The notes: generated by a model not told the origin, from the sequence alone. Counted from the stretch's first letter, positions 26,271 to 36,866 are shown. The stretch is 62,537 bases of DNA from Clostridia bacterium (GCA_030526995.1 JAUNBP010000006.1:1-62537), one strand, 5' to 3'. Numbers and translations: made by a program.

Positions 26271-26335
26271 ATATTGCTTGCGTTTCGGCTTGTGATAGTG
26301 TATAATAAAGTGATGTAATATTGCGAGGTGAATTC

Positions 26336-28861
26336 ATGGCAAAGGCGAAAAAGAACGCAAAAAAGCAGCCTGCAAAGAAGGCGGCCGCAAGCAAGGGCAA
26401 TGCAAAAAATCGGGATTCGGTGCGCTCGGCTCGAAACTCCGATATCTTGGGCATCGTCCTTATTGCGGTTGGAATCCTGCTCGGAATATACATATACGGC
26501 GCAGCAGCGGGCTGGATAGCCTCGTGGCTCGTTCCGTTTTTCAAGGGAACCATGGGCATGTTCGCCTATGCAATCCCCGTTATCCTCGCCGTTTTGGGCA
26601 TTCTCACGATAGTCAGCCGCAAGTCGGAGAGGCTTGGCGGCAGCAAGGTAGTTATCATCCTGACCGGAGTATTTGCGGTTGCGCTCATCCACCTTGCATC
26701 CAACATCCCCTTTCAGGCGGATGAGAAGAACATTGCCTTTGGAAGCTATGTGTCCGAGGTTTGGAAGCTCGGGCTTTCGGGCAAGGGCGGTGGGGTTATA
26801 GGCGGCGTTATCGCCTATCTTTTGCAGATAATAGGCGGCAATGCGCTCGCCTACGTTGTAATCATTGCAGTTCTCGTAATCTGCCTTATGCTGATAACGA
26901 GAATCTCGCTCAAAACCTTTGCGGATATGTTCAAGCAAAATATCTCCCACGTGTTGGATAAGGTGGACTTCGTAGATGAAGAGACTCCCGCAACCCCGAA
27001 CAAAAAGCAAAAGCTGTACACCGCATCCGTCAACGATGAAATCAAGCCTGCAAAGCGCACGAGGCGCAAGAAGGTTCCCTTTGATGAGGCCTTTACAGTG
27101 CCCGTTGCAGAACCCGTAAAGCCCAAGGGTGAGGATCCGCTGTCCTTTATGCCAGTAAGCGGCAAGCTCGAAAAGCGGCCCAAGGACGCACCCGTAGTTG
27201 CAGACCCCGTGCCCTCGGCCTCCGATAAACTCGACTTTGAGCCGATGGACGACGTGTTGGTCATCCCTGCCAAGGAGGAGGCGGTTGCTCCCTCCTACAA
27301 GGACGAGGTGGTAACCCCCGTGACCAAAGCGGCTGCGAGGGAGAAGAACGAACCCCTCCCCGAGATTGCGGTGGAGACCGCTCCCCCGCCCGTCTACGTC
27401 CCTCCCTCAATCGACTGTTTGAACAAGCCTCAGATAACCTATGCAAGGCCCACCGAGGGACCGCAGGCTACTGCACGCCTGCTCGAAGAGACGCTGATGA
27501 ATTTCAACATCTCCGCCAAGGTCGTAAACATTGCGGTAGGCCCCGTCGTTACCCGCTTTGAGCTTCAGCCCGCACCCGGCGTAAGGGTCAACCGCATAAC
27601 TACCCTATCCAACGACATAGCCCTTGCGCTTGCCGCACCCCGAGTCAGGATAGAGGCACCCATCCCCGGCAAGGCTGCCGTGGGCATTGAGATTCCCAAC
27701 AAGAACGCTGCAACCGTTCTGCTTCGCGACATAATCGAGAGCACCGAATTTAAGGGTGCAAAATCGCCAATTACGATGGCGCTCGGCAAGGATATCGGCG
27801 GCAAGGTAATAGTTGCCGACCTTGCAAAGATGCCGCACATGCTTATTGCGGGCTCCACCGGCTCCGGAAAGAGCGTGTGCATAAACGACTTGATTATCTC
27901 AATGATATACAAGTCCTCCCCCGCCGAGCTGCGGTTAATCTTAGTCGACCCCAAGATGGTTGAGCTATCGGTCTTTGCGACCCTACCCCATCTTCTGATT
28001 CCCGTCGTTACCGACCCCAAAAAGGCTGCCTCCGCCCTGCGCTGGGCGGTCAACGAGATGACGATGCGCTACAAAAAGTTCAGCGAACTCGGCGCACGAG
28101 ACCTTGCACGCTTTAACGAGCTGCAAACGGATCCCGCCTGCAAACTGCCGCAGGTGGTAGTTATCATCGACGAGCTTGCCGACCTTATGATGGTCTCGCC
28201 CGACGAGGTTGAGGACTCCATCTGCCGTGTCGCACAGCTGGGCAGGGCTGCGGGCATACATCTTATCGTAGCTACCCAGAGGCCCTCTGCCGACGTTATC
28301 ACCGGTCTTATCAAGGCCAACATACCCTCCCGCTGTGCCTTTGCGGTTAGCTCCTCCATAGACTCACGAATCATCCTTGACAGCACCGGCGCCGAAAAAC
28401 TGTTGGGGCGGGGCGATATGCTCTTCCATCCCAACGGCTCGAACAAGCCCGTGCGTCTGCAATGCGCCTTCGTGTCCGACGAGGAGGTTGAGCGGGTCAC
28501 CTCGCATTTTAAGGTGAACGCCGAGCCGCAATTCGACCAGAAGGTGTTGGATGACCTCAACAGCTCCGCAAAGGGCGGGGCCACGGGCGGCGCCTTTGGC
28601 AACGGCAAGCAGGAGGACGAGCTTCTTGCAGAAGCCGTCAGAATAGTGATTATGAGCGAGCAGGCATCCATATCCATGGTACAGCGCAAGCTGAGGGTGG
28701 GCTATGCCCGTGCTGCCCGCCTTATCGATATAATGGAACAGCACGGCTATGTGTCGGGCTTTGACGGCAGCAAGCCCCGCAAGGTTTTGATTAAGCGGGC
28801 GCAATTTGAAGAGGAATTTGGGGAACCGCTTGAGGGCGGCACGGAGGGCAGTACAAACTGA
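26336..28861 (+). CDS. ftsK: DNA translocase FtsK/SpoIIIE
   Basis: A membrane-anchored motor that moves chromosomal DNA through the division or sporulation septum. The 841-residue protein has a Lys/Ala-rich N-terminus, four membrane helices (about 35-185), an acidic Pro-rich linker (about 210-355), the hexameric RecA-like motor with Walker A GSTGSGKS (about 505-512) and Walker [13 protein letters not shown], and the winged-helix gamma domain that reads DNA polarity sites (about 760-825). The ATG at 26336 has AGGTG six bases before it. A TATAAT at 26301-26306 is the likely -10. The stop overlaps the start of rimO. Confidence 0.95.
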   Translation: MAKAKKNAKKQPAKKAAASKGNAKNRDSVRSARNSDILGIVLIAVGILLGIYIYGAAAGWIASWLVPFFKGTMGMFAYAIPVILAVLGILTIVSRKSERLGGSKVVIILTGVFAVALIHLASNIPFQADEKNIAFGSYVSEVWKLGLSGKGGGVIGGVIAYLLQIIGGNALAYVVIIAVLVICLMLITRISLKTFADMFKQNISHVLDKVDFVDEETPATPNKKQKLYTASVNDEIKPAKRTRRKKVPFDEAFTVPVAEPVKPKGEDPLSFMPVSGKLEKRPKDAPVVADPVPSASDKLDFEPMDDVLVIPAKEEAVAPSYKDEVVTPVTKAAAREKNEPLPEIAVETAPPPVYVPPSIDCLNKPQITYARPTEGPQATARLLEETLMNFNISAKVVNIAVGPVVTRFELQPAPGVRVNRITTLSNDIALALAAPRVRIEAPIPGKAAVGIEIPNKNAATVLLRDIIESTEFKGAKSPITMALGKDIGGKVIVADLAKMPHMLIAGSTGSGKSVCINDLIISMIYKSSPAELRLILVDPKMVELSVFATLPHLLIPVVTDPKKAASALRWAVNEMTMRYKKFSELGARDLARFNELQTDPACKLPQVVVIIDELADLMMVSPDEVEDSICRVAQLGRAAGIHLIVATQRPSADVITGLIKANIPSRCAFAVSSSIDSRIILDSTGAEKLLGRGDMLFHPNGSNKPVRLQCAFVSDEEVERVTSHFKVNAEPQFDQKVLDDLNSSAKGGATGGAFGNGKQEDELLAEAVRIVIMSEQASISMVQRKLRVGYARAARLIDIMEQHGYVSGFDGSKPRKVLIKRAQFEEEFGEPLEGGTEGSTN

Positions 28862-30135
28862 TGAACATTGGCGTTGTTTCGCTCGGCTGCGCAAAGAATC
28901 TCGTCGATACCGAAAATATGCTTGGACTCTTATACGGGGCGGGCTTTAAGTTCGTGTCCGATCCCTATGACGCCGACATTTTAATAGTCAACACCTGTGG
29001 CTTTATCCTGCCTGCAAAGCAGGAATCGATAAATGCAATCTTGGAAATGGCGGAATACAAAAAGCATGGAAGATGCAAGACCTTGGTTGCCACCGGCTGC
29101 CTCATTGAGAGGTACCGTGAGGAGCTGAAAAAGGAGCTGCCCGAGGTCGATATCTTCATTGGCGTGCACGAATACGACAAACTGCCCGCTCTTTTGAACT
29201 CCCCTGTGCAAAAGGACTGTCTCCCCCGCCTGCTTCTGACCCCGCCGTACCGAGCCTATCTAAGAATCGGAGACGGCTGTTCCAACCGCTGCACCTACTG
29301 CGCCATTCCGCTTATTCGCAAGGGCTTGAAGAGCGTGCCCGAAAAGGACTTGATAGACGAGGCGAAGCGGCTTGCGGACTTGGGCGTTACCGAACTTACG
29401 TTGATTGCCCAAGACACCTCCGGCTACGGAAGGGACATATACGGCAAGCCCCGCTTGATTCCGCTTTTGAAGGAGCTGGACAGGATATCGGGGCTGCACT
29501 GGATTCGGGTGCTGTACACCTATCCCGACACCGTCAACTATGAGCTTTTGGACACGCTTTCGGGCGGGGATAAGCTCGTGCCCTACCTCGATATGCCGCT
29601 TCAACACATCAACGACGACATCCTAAGGGCGATGAACCGACGGGGCGACAAGAGGCACATCTGCTCCGTATTGGATTATATTAGGACGCACTACCCCAAT
29701 TTCACACTGCGAACCACGATGATGGTTGGCTTCCCCTCGGAAACGGAGGCACAGTTTGCGGAACTTATGCAGTTCTTGCGCGACTATCCGTTTGACCGTG
29801 TGGGCTGCTTTGCCTATTCAATCGAGGAGAACACCGCCGCTGCCGATATGGAAAATCAAATTCCCGATAAGGTAAAGCAGGAAAGGCTTGACGCCCTCAT
29901 GCGACAGCAGCAGACGATTTCCCTTGCGCTCAACCAAGGCAGAATCGGGGAGGAATGCGAGCTGCTGATTGAGAGCATGGACGAAAACTTTAGCTACGGG
30001 CGCACGATGCGCTTTGCACCCGACGCCGATGGACAGGTGCTCGTTCCCCGCAGGGCCTTCCACGGCACGGGCTGCTACATCCCCATACGTCTCACCGAGG
30101 CGGATTGCTATGATATGAGAGGTGAATCGCTATGA
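28861..30135 (+). CDS. rimO: ribosomal protein uS12 methylthiotransferase
   Basis: A radical-SAM enzyme that adds a methylthio group to the conserved aspartate of ribosomal protein S12. The 424 residues hold the UPF0004 domain with cysteines in SLGCAKNLVD, VNTCGF and ATGCL (second iron-sulfur cluster), the radical-SAM motif Cys140-x3-Cys144-x2-Cys147 in GCSNRCTYCAIP, and a TRAM domain at the C-terminus. The N-terminus IGVVSLGCAKNLVDTE distinguishes RimO from MiaB. ATGA overlaps join it to ftsK upstream and pgsA downstream. Confidence 0.97.
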   Translation: MNIGVVSLGCAKNLVDTENMLGLLYGAGFKFVSDPYDADILIVNTCGFILPAKQESINAILEMAEYKKHGRCKTLVATGCLIERYREELKKELPEVDIFIGVHEYDKLPALLNSPVQKDCLPRLLLTPPYRAYLRIGDGCSNRCTYCAIPLIRKGLKSVPEKDLIDEAKRLADLGVTELTLIAQDTSGYGRDIYGKPRLIPLLKELDRISGLHWIRVLYTYPDTVNYELLDTLSGGDKLVPYLDMPLQHINDDILRAMNRRGDKRHICSVLDYIRTHYPNFTLRTTMMVGFPSETEAQFAELMQFLRDYPFDRVGCFAYSIEENTAAADMENQIPDKVKQERLDALMRQQQTISLALNQGRIGEECELLIESMDENFSYGRTMRFAPDADGQVLVPRRAFHGTGCYIPIRLTEADCYDMRGESL

Positions 30136-30692
30136 ATTTTGCAAACAAACTTACTATGCTCAGAATCCTGATGGTTCCTGTCCTGATTCTGTGCTTCTAC
30201 CTGCCGCTCTCCTTCAACATGTGGCTTGCCACGGTGGTGTTTATACTTGCCTCCATAACCGACGCCCTCGACGGACGGTATGCAAGGAAGCACAACCTCT
30301 GTTCGGACTTTGGACGGTTTTTAGACCCGATTGCCGACAAGCTCTTGGTCTGCTCCGCCTTCATTATGCTCGTGGAATTTAAGAGCTTTCCCGCCGTTTT
30401 GACCTTTCTCTTTATCGGGCGAGAGTTCATTATATCGGGCTTTAGGCTTGTGGCTGCAAAAGGCGGCACCGTTATCGCTGCAGGCATTACGGGTAAGATT
30501 AAGACCGTCTTTCAGTGCATTGCCATCCCGTTTTGGCTGCTCAAGGACGAGTGGATATTTAACTTTGCACCCGTAATGACGACCGTCTTTTTAATTTGCA
30601 TGTGGGCGGTCACGGCAGTCGCTTTGATTGCGTCGGTCTATTCCTGTGCAGAATACCTTTATAAAAACAGAAAGGTGATTTCATTCAAATGA
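30132..30692 (+). CDS. pgsA: CDP-diacylglycerol--glycerol-3-phosphate 3-phosphatidyltransferase
   Basis: Makes phosphatidylglycerophosphate, the committed step to phosphatidylglycerol and cardiolipin, in the membrane. The 186-residue protein has the CDP-alcohol phosphotransferase motif D-x2-DG-x2-AR-x8-G-x3-D-x3-D, read as TDALDGRYARKH followed by FGRFLDPIADKLL at about residues 42-67, and about five membrane helices. It overlaps rimO at its start and cinA at its end by four bases each. Confidence 0.95.
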   Translation: MNFANKLTMLRILMVPVLILCFYLPLSFNMWLATVVFILASITDALDGRYARKHNLCSDFGRFLDPIADKLLVCSAFIMLVEFKSFPAVLTFLFIGREFIISGFRLVAAKGGTVIAAGITGKIKTVFQCIAIPFWLLKDEWIFNFAPVMTTVFLICMWAVTAVALIASVYSCAEYLYKNRKVISFK

Positions 30693-31915
30693 TTGCGGAA
30701 CTAATCTGTGTAGGAACCGAACTTTTGATGGGGCAGATACTCAACACCAACGCTCAATTCATATCGAAGGAGCTTGCGCCCCGAGGCATAGACCTCTACC
30801 ACCAGTTAGTCGTGGGCGACAACCCCGCACGGCTGACGGAGGCGGTGAACAAGGCCCTTGCCCGTGCGGACGTTGTAATCCTTTCGGGGGGTCTCGGACC
30901 CACCGACGACGACCTCACCAAGGAGACCGTCTGCGCTGCTATGGGAAAACCCCTCGTGCTGTTTGAAAACGAGTGGCAAAAGATAGTCGGCTACTTTGAA
31001 GAAAAGGGGCGCTTGGTTTCCGACAACAACAAAAAGCAGGCTATGTTCCCCGAGGATGCGATAATCTTGGACAATCCCAACGGCACCGCCCCCGGCTGCA
31101 TAATCGAAAAGGACGGCAAGGCTGCAATTTTAATGCCCGGACCGCCCCGTGAGCTGCAGCCGATGTTTATAAATTTCGTCCTCCCCTACCTCGATAAGCG
31201 CAGCAATCACATCCTCTATTCGAGGGAGGTGCGCATATTCGGCATGGGCGAGGCGGATGTTGCCTTCAGGCTGAGGGAACTGTTTTCGGGAACCAATCCA
31301 ACCGTTGCGCCTTACGTGAAAACAGGAGAGGTTACGCTTCGTATTACCGCAAGATGCAGTTGCAGAGAGGAGGGGCTTTCTATGGTTACACCCGTGATTG
31401 AAAAGATTAGGGATATCTTGGGCGACTTCGTCTACTCGATAGACGGGGAGACGCTGCCCATGGTCTGTCACAAGGCACTTATCGAAAAGGGGCTTACGCT
31501 TTCGGTTGCCGAAAGCTGCACGGGTGGGCTTTTATCCTCCGCCTTTATCGACCTTCCCGACAGCTCGAAATACTTTGTAGAGGGAGCAATAACCTATTCC
31601 AATGAGGCGAAAATTCGCAGGCTCGGTGTGAAGGATATGACCCTAAAGCGTTTTGGAGCGGTATCTATCGAGTGCGCAATAGAGATGGCTGCGGGCATGA
31701 AGGTTAGGGCGGGAACCGATCTTGCAATTGCCACAACCGGCATTGCGGGGCCTTCGGGCGGAACCGCCGATAAGCCCGTGGGACTTGTCTATGTTGCGCT
31801 TGCAACCAATGAAACAATCATGGTCAATGGGTTCCAACTTTTCGGTGATAGGGATAGAATTCGTTTAACTGCAGTGTTAAATGCGCTGGACATGCTGCGC
31901 AGGAATATGGTATAA
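30689..31915 (+). CDS. cinA: CinA-family protein (competence/damage-inducible, NMN deamidase)
   Basis: The 408-residue two-domain protein has an N-terminal MoCF/COG1058 domain (about 1-170, with LICVGTELLMGQ and LSGGLGPTDDD) and a C-terminal CinA domain (about 255-405, with SVAESCTGGLLSSAF and ATTGIAGPSGG), which in other species deamidates nicotinamide mononucleotide. The order pgsA-cinA-recA is a conserved block of Bacillota. The recA promoter -10 overlaps its stop codon. Confidence 0.95.
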   Translation: MIAELICVGTELLMGQILNTNAQFISKELAPRGIDLYHQLVVGDNPARLTEAVNKALARADVVILSGGLGPTDDDLTKETVCAAMGKPLVLFENEWQKIVGYFEEKGRLVSDNNKKQAMFPEDAIILDNPNGTAPGCIIEKDGKAAILMPGPPRELQPMFINFVLPYLDKRSNHILYSREVRIFGMGEADVAFRLRELFSGTNPTVAPYVKTGEVTLRITARCSCREEGLSMVTPVIEKIRDILGDFVYSIDGETLPMVCHKALIEKGLTLSVAESCTGGLLSSAFIDLPDSSKYFVEGAITYSNEAKIRRLGVKDMTLKRFGAVSIECAIEMAAGMKVRAGTDLAIATTGIAGPSGGTADKPVGLVYVALATNETIMVNGFQLFGDRDRIRLTAVLNALDMLRRNMV

Positions 31916-31916
31916 T
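31887..31916 (+). promoter_or_regulatory. recA promoter at the end of cinA
   Basis: TGGACA (31887-31892) and TATAAT (31911-31916) are 18 bases apart, placed across the cinA stop. No copy of the Gram-positive LexA box (GAAC-N4-GTTC) is visible between here and recA. Confidence 0.75.
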
Positions 31917-31956
31917 AAGTCGTTAGATTGTGAAAGGAAAATTATAGGGAATGGGC

Positions 31957-33015
31957 ATGGAAAAGGATAAAGCATTGGAAATCGCCTTGTCGCAGATTGA
32001 GAAACAATTTGGCAAGGGCGCAATTATGAAACTCGGGGATAACTCCCCAAGCAGCGGGGTGTCGGTGATACCCACCGGCTGTCTCGAGCTGGATCTTGCA
32101 CTCGGAGTCGGAGGACTTCCGAGGGGCAGAATTATTGAAATATTTGGGCCGGAATCCTCCGGTAAGACCACGCTTGCCCTACATGCAGTAGCTCAGGCAC
32201 AGGCTGCGGGCGGCACGGCTGCTTTTATCGATGCGGAACACGCATTGGACCCGGTCTATTCTCGAAATCTCGGCGTTCGGGTCGATGAGCTCTATGTGTC
32301 CCAGCCCGATACCGGCGAACAGGCGCTCGACATTGCCGAGGCTCTGATTCGCAGCGGTGCCATCGATATCATAGTCGTAGACTCGGTGGCAGCCCTCGTG
32401 CCCAAGGCGGAAATAGAGGGCGATATGGGCGATGCTCACGTGGGTTTGCAGGCGAGGTTGATGAGCCAAGCCCTGCGCAAGCTCACGGGTGTAATCTCCA
32501 AGACAAACTGCGTTCTTATCTTCATAAACCAGCTTCGCGAGAAGGTTGGCGTGATGTTTGGAAACCCCGAGGTCACCCCCGGCGGCAAGGCGCTCAAGTT
32601 CTACTCCTCGGTACGTTTGGACGTTCGCAGGGTGGAAAGCCTTAAAAACGGCACCGAGTTCATCGGCAACCGCACCCGTGTCAAGGTGGTGAAAAACAAG
32701 GTTGCGCCCCCGTTCCGCACCGCTGAGTTCGATATGATATTCGGTGAGGGAATATCCCGTGAAGGCTCCATTTTGGATATGGCGGTCGATCGCAGAATCA
32801 TCGTCAAGAGCGGTTCGTGGTTCTCCTACGGCGATCTTAGGATGGCGCAGGGCAGGGATAACGCCCGCCTGTTCCTCCGTGACAACCCCGAGCTTTGCAA
32901 CGAAATCGAACAGCTCGTTCGTGACGATGTGAAAAGGGCAGCGGATGAAGCCAAGGAAAAGGCCGATGCAAAACGTGCCTTGAATCGCTTGACCCCCAAC
33001 GTACCGGTTGAATAG
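31957..33015 (+). CDS. recA: recombinase RecA
   Basis: ATP-dependent DNA strand exchange and SOS co-protease. The 352-residue protein has Walker A GPESSGKT near residue 65, the make-ATP-work and L1/L2 DNA-binding regions ([20 protein letters not shown]), and the C-terminal lobe ending in a charged helix. I prefer the ATG at 31957 because AGGG lies seven bases before it; an in-frame ATG at 31951 adds two residues. It has a promoter at the end of cinA and a strong terminator. Confidence 0.97.
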   Translation: MEKDKALEIALSQIEKQFGKGAIMKLGDNSPSSGVSVIPTGCLELDLALGVGGLPRGRIIEIFGPESSGKTTLALHAVAQAQAAGGTAAFIDAEHALDPVYSRNLGVRVDELYVSQPDTGEQALDIAEALIRSGAIDIIVVDSVAALVPKAEIEGDMGDAHVGLQARLMSQALRKLTGVISKTNCVLIFINQLREKVGVMFGNPEVTPGGKALKFYSSVRLDVRRVESLKNGTEFIGNRTRVKVVKNKVAPPFRTAEFDMIFGEGISREGSILDMAVDRRIIVKSGSWFSYGDLRMAQGRDNARLFLRDNPELCNEIEQLVRDDVKRAADEAKEKADAKRALNRLTPNVPVE

Positions 33016-33029
33016 AAAAATATGATTAA

Positions 33030-33061
33030 GAGGTCGAAGCGTGGGCTTCGACCTCATTTTT
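33030..33061 (+). terminator. recA terminator
   Basis: GAGGTCGAAGC (33030-33040) pairs exactly with GCTTCGACCTC (33045-33055), followed by ATTTTTA. It may also serve the convergent M42 peptidase gene. Confidence 0.92.
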
Positions 33062-33093
33062 AATAGCTTCGTTTTAGCCTTTAAGCAAGGACT

Positions 33094-34110
33094 TTATACA
33101 AGGCTTTCAATCAGCTCATAGGTTGCCTTCAATGCGTCCTTATGGGTGCGCTCGTAGCCGTGGGTTTCCAATACGCCGGGGCCTATGAGTCCGTGTCGGA
33201 CGTCGTAGCCGGCTCTTAGGGCTACGTTTGCATCCGAACCGTAGCGGGGGAGCATCATATCCAGAACATAATCTATTCCTTTTGCCTTAGCCTTATCAAC
33301 CATCTCATTTACCAAGTCGGTATGGTAAGGGAAGGCGGCGTCCTTTACGCCAATCGTGACCTTGCGCTCGTCAGAATAGTGATTTACGCCTACGCAGCCG
33401 ATATCTACCGCTAAAAAGTCATAAATATCCTCGGGAATCTTTGCTCCGCCGTGCCCTATCTCCTCGTATTCGGTGAACATAAGGCAAACCCTGCGGTTGA
33501 GCTTAACCCTGCCCTCGCTGACCTTCTTTGCAAGCGCAAGCAGGACGGCGCAGCTTGCCTTATCGTCCAAGAATCTGCTCTTGATAAAGCCCGACGGCGT
33601 TTCAATATAGTTCGGCTCCACTGCAACGCAATCGCCGCAGCAGATACCAAGCGCCTCCGTTTCCTTTTTAGAGGAGGTTACCTCATCCAAGACCAGAAAC
33701 AGGTTCTTTTCAAAGTCCAACTCGGCGCCCCGCTCCTCTTCACTCATGAGGTGGACGCTCGGGTTTGCCCTGCGCATTACGCCGGTGTAGACCTTGCCGC
33801 CCCTCGAATATACCCGAACGTTCGCATCGAGGCAATAGAACGGATGCAGGCCTCCGAGGTTTGTAACCACCACGGTGCCGTTGGGATTGATTCTGCGAAC
33901 CATGAGCCCTATCGTGTCGGCATGGGCTGCTATGCAGAGCGCATTTCCGCTGCCGCCAAGCTCGGCAACCACCCCGCCCTTGACCTGAGTTTTGGGGCTG
34001 AAGCCTAACTTTTTAAGCTCGCTTATGATGTACTCATCCGTCTTATGGAAAAAGCCGGTCGGACTGTCGATTGCAATCAGCTCTCGCAGATACTTCAAAA
34101 TATCGTTCAT
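33094..34110 (-). CDS. M42 family metallopeptidase (glutamyl aminopeptidase-like)
   Basis: The 338-residue cytoplasmic dinuclear zinc or cobalt aminopeptidase has expected metal ligands His63 (AAHADT), Asp182 (FLDDK), Glu216/217 (TEYEEIG), Asp236 and a late His in LETHGYERTH. Members form tetrahedral complexes that trim small peptides; some are annotated as endoglucanases in error. It starts ten bases after the potD stop with its own GAGGTG site, so it appears to be the last gene of the polyamine transport operon. Confidence 0.9.
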   Translation of the reverse strand: MNDILKYLRELIAIDSPTGFFHKTDEYIISELKKLGFSPKTQVKGGVVAELGGSGNALCIAAHADTIGLMVRRINPNGTVVVTNLGGLHPFYCLDANVRVYSRGGKVYTGVMRRANPSVHLMSEEERGAELDFEKNLFLVLDEVTSSKKETEALGICCGDCVAVEPNYIETPSGFIKSRFLDDKASCAVLLALAKKVSEGRVKLNRRVCLMFTEYEEIGHGGAKIPEDIYDFLAVDIGCVGVNHYSDERKVTIGVKDAAFPYHTDLVNEMVDKAKAKGIDYVLDMMLPRYGSDANVALRAGYDVRHGLIGPGVLETHGYERTHKDALKATYELIESLV

Positions 34111-34120
34111 AGTTCACCTC

Positions 34121-35179
34121 TTAAGACGTCTTAAGCCTTTCCCACTCGGTATTGAACACATCGGTGAAGTCCCCCAAATCGTGGAATATCGCACAGCGGG
34201 AACGGATTGCTTCGCTCGGATTGTAGGTCTCGTTCTCGGTAAAATAGGCGTCGAGCAGCTTCAGCGCCTCCGCATTCGGGGTGGAATAGTAGATGTACTC
34301 GGTGTTCTGACGGGCAACCTCGGCATCGCAGAGGAAGTTTATAAACTGCTCTGCAAGTTCCTTATTGTCGGAGCTCTTTGGGATTACGATGTTGTCGAAC
34401 CAGATGTTGCTGCCCTCCTCGGGAACCGCATAGGCAAGGTCGGTGTTCTCCTCGCAACAATAGAACGCATCGCCCGAATATATGACCGCAAGCGCTGCCT
34501 TGCCGTTTATCATCGTGGTCTTAATATCGTCGGTGCCGTATGCCAAGAGCACGTTCTGCTTTTGCCAGATGAGCTCGTCGGCTGCTTCCTTGACCTCATC
34601 GGCATTCCTTGTATTGATATCGTAGCCCAAGCGTATCAATGACACTGCAATGGAGTCACGGACGCTGTCGTACATTAAAATCTGACCCGCATACTTCTCG
34701 TCCCAGAGGATGTTCCAGCTGCTGACGGGTTCATCCACCATCGTGGTGTTGTAAAGGATGCCCACCGTGCCCCACATATAGGGAACCGAATAGGTGTTGC
34801 CCTCGTCAAACGAGGCTGCAATGTCCATGATTTCGGCATCGATGTTCGCAAGATTCGGAATGTTATCCTTATTCAAGGGGGCTATCAAGTCCTCGGCAAG
34901 CAGCTTTTCTATCATGTAATCGGACGGGAAACACAGATCGTAGATGTTGTCCGATGAACGCAGCTTTATCAGCATCTCCTCATTGCTCGGAAGCTCGGAG
35001 TAGTTGATGGTAACATTGTACTCCTCTTCAAACTGTTCGATAAGCTCGGGGTCGATATAGTCACCCCAGTTTAGGATGTTCAGCGTCTTGGAATCGTCGG
35101 AGCCGCAGCCCACTGTAAACAGGCAGCTAAACACCATGAGCAGTGCCACCAAAAGGGCGATTCTTTTCTTTGTTGTCAT
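34121..35179 (-). CDS. potD: spermidine/putrescine ABC transporter substrate-binding lipoprotein
   Basis: Binds polyamines outside the membrane and delivers them to PotBC. The 352-residue protein has a lipoprotein signal with the lipidated Cys25 in FTVGC, then a type II periplasmic-binding fold typical of PotD (NILNWGDYIDPELIEQFEEE at the mature N-terminus). Homology makes spermidine or putrescine likely, but the ligand residues were not checked. Order on the minus strand: regulator, potA, potB, potC, potD, M42 peptidase, with gaps of a few bases. Confidence 0.93.
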   Translation of the reverse strand: MTTKKRIALLVALLMVFSCLFTVGCGSDDSKTLNILNWGDYIDPELIEQFEEEYNVTINYSELPSNEEMLIKLRSSDNIYDLCFPSDYMIEKLLAEDLIAPLNKDNIPNLANIDAEIMDIAASFDEGNTYSVPYMWGTVGILYNTTMVDEPVSSWNILWDEKYAGQILMYDSVRDSIAVSLIRLGYDINTRNADEVKEAADELIWQKQNVLLAYGTDDIKTTMINGKAALAVIYSGDAFYCCEENTDLAYAVPEEGSNIWFDNIVIPKSSDNKELAEQFINFLCDAEVARQNTEYIYYSTPNAEALKLLDAYFTENETYNPSEAIRSRCAIFHDLGDFTDVFNTEWERLKTS

Positions 35180-35182
35180 TTT

Positions 35183-36061
35183 TCATTTACCTCCGTTTTT
35201 CATTTTTACCTTTTTATTTTGTATCTCGTAGTTGCGCTCCTTGCGGATGTTTCTAAGATTCACCGCAAGCAGAAGAGCCACGAGGGGGATGAATATTATC
35301 GTTGCAAGCGCAGGGTTGACCCCGTGTGAGCCCTTGGTTGCAGCCGAATATATGTAGACCGAGAGCGTGCTGTGCTCGCCCGTGCCCGCAAAGTAGCTGA
35401 CGACGAAGTCATCGAGCGACATTGTAAACGCCATTATAAAGCCCGAGGTTATCCCCGGGAAGATATCGGGAATAACCGCCTTCCACATTGCCTGCAGCGG
35501 CGTGCAGCCAAGGTCCATTGCCGCCTCGTAGAGCATATCGGAGCTTTGCTTAAGCCTTGGCAGCACCGAGAATATCACGTAGGGTATCGAGAACGAGATG
35601 TGCGCTATCAAAAGCCTTGTCATATCCCCTATCCGCTCCATGTTCATCTTTACAAGCAGGGAGTTTACAAACGCAAACAGCATCATAAAGGTTATGCCCG
35701 TAACAAGGTCGGGATTTACCATAGGAAGCTGACTGACGTTCAAAACCGCCGTGCGAGACCTGCGCTTCATCGACTGTATGCCAATCGCAGCCGCAGTTCC
35801 TATCACGGTTGCAACTATGCTCGAAACTATTGCAAGCTCCAAGGTGACCAAGATGGAGTCGAGCGCATCGCCCTTGAATATCTGAGAATAGTTTTCGAGC
35901 GTAAACCCGCTCCACCTTCCGAGGTTTGAGTAGACAACCCTGCCCGTAGCCGTCGTGAAGTCGTTGAACGAGTACACGATAAGGTAGATTATCGGAATGT
36001 ACAGGAACAGGAACAACAGTGACAGGTATGAACCCCTAAGAATTTTTCCGAACTTTTTCAC
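35183..36061 (-). CDS. potC: spermidine/putrescine ABC transporter permease
   Basis: The 292-residue protein has six membrane helices and the EAA-type coupling loop AAMDLGCTPLQAMWKAVIPD that contacts PotA. It overlaps potB by four bases and precedes potD by three. The C-terminus is a charged, Lys-rich tail. Confidence 0.93.
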   Translation of the reverse strand: MKKFGKILRGSYLSLLFLFLYIPIIYLIVYSFNDFTTATGRVVYSNLGRWSGFTLENYSQIFKGDALDSILVTLELAIVSSIVATVIGTAAAIGIQSMKRRSRTAVLNVSQLPMVNPDLVTGITFMMLFAFVNSLLVKMNMERIGDMTRLLIAHISFSIPYVIFSVLPRLKQSSDMLYEAAMDLGCTPLQAMWKAVIPDIFPGITSGFIMAFTMSLDDFVVSYFAGTGEHSTLSVYIYSAATKGSHGVNPALATIIFIPLVALLLAVNLRNIRKERNYEIQNKKVKMKNGGK

Positions 36062-36864
36062 CAGAGCTGTCCCCCTTCCTTTTGATTCTTATCCATGCGG
36101 TTCATGATAACCGTGCTTATTATGACGCAGACGAACAGGACTATTGCAAGGCTGCTGCCGTAGGAGTAGTTGCCCTCGGAGGCGAGCATCTTGAACGCCC
36201 GCTCTATCATGTTGCCGTACAGCTCGTTCATGCCGCCGCCAAGCATGGCAGGCACCGTGAACGCCGTGATTGAGGGGATAAACACCATGGTTATTCCCGA
36301 TACTATGCCCGGAACAGACAGGGGCAGAACCACCCTGAAAAACGTTACAAAGCCGTTTGCACCCAAGTCCCTCGCTGCCTCAATGTAGCTCTTGTCCATC
36401 TTGGACAGCGTGGTATAGAGCGGAAGTATCATAAACGGCAAGAAGTTGTAGACGAGTCCAAGCATGACCGCAGCCTGCGTGTACATTATGCTCGGAAGTC
36501 CCAACACATCGGGAACGAAGTCCCTAAGTATCGCCTGCCACGCATAGGTTCTGAGGACAAAGTTCATCCACATCGGAAGTACGAGCAAGACCGACATCAG
36601 CCCCGCAACCGATTTTTTCATGCGGGAGAGTATGTAGGCGGCGGGGTAGCCTATCAAAAGACAGAGGGCTGTCGTTATAAGCGAGACCACAACGGAGTCC
36701 CAAAGCCCGCTCCAAGTATCCGCATTGGAAAACACCGCCCATGCGCCCGATACCGTGAAGGTTCCGTTGATGTTGAACGCATAGTAGAGGATGAACAGCA
36801 TCGGTGCCAGAATGAACAGCAGCATCCAGACTATATAGGGATAGGCGAAAATCTTGCGCTTCAT
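36058..36864 (-). CDS. potB: spermidine/putrescine ABC transporter permease
   Basis: The 268-residue permease has six membrane helices and the EAA loop AARDLGANGFVTFFRVVLPL. The N-terminus KRKIFAYPYIVWMLLFILAP is typical of PotB. Together with PotC it forms the membrane channel. It sits two bases after the potA stop. Confidence 0.93.
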   Translation of the reverse strand: MKRKIFAYPYIVWMLLFILAPMLFILYYAFNINGTFTVSGAWAVFSNADTWSGLWDSVVVSLITTALCLLIGYPAAYILSRMKKSVAGLMSVLLVLPMWMNFVLRTYAWQAILRDFVPDVLGLPSIMYTQAAVMLGLVYNFLPFMILPLYTTLSKMDKSYIEAARDLGANGFVTFFRVVLPLSVPGIVSGITMVFIPSITAFTVPAMLGGGMNELYGNMIERAFKMLASEGNYSYGSSLAIVLFVCVIISTVIMNRMDKNQKEGGQLW

Positions 36865-36866
36865 CT

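Noticed and set aside
34120..34135. 16-bp perfect palindrome CTTAAGACGTCTTAAG
   Set aside because: It is made of the last codons and stop of potD and sits where no operator is expected; probably chance.
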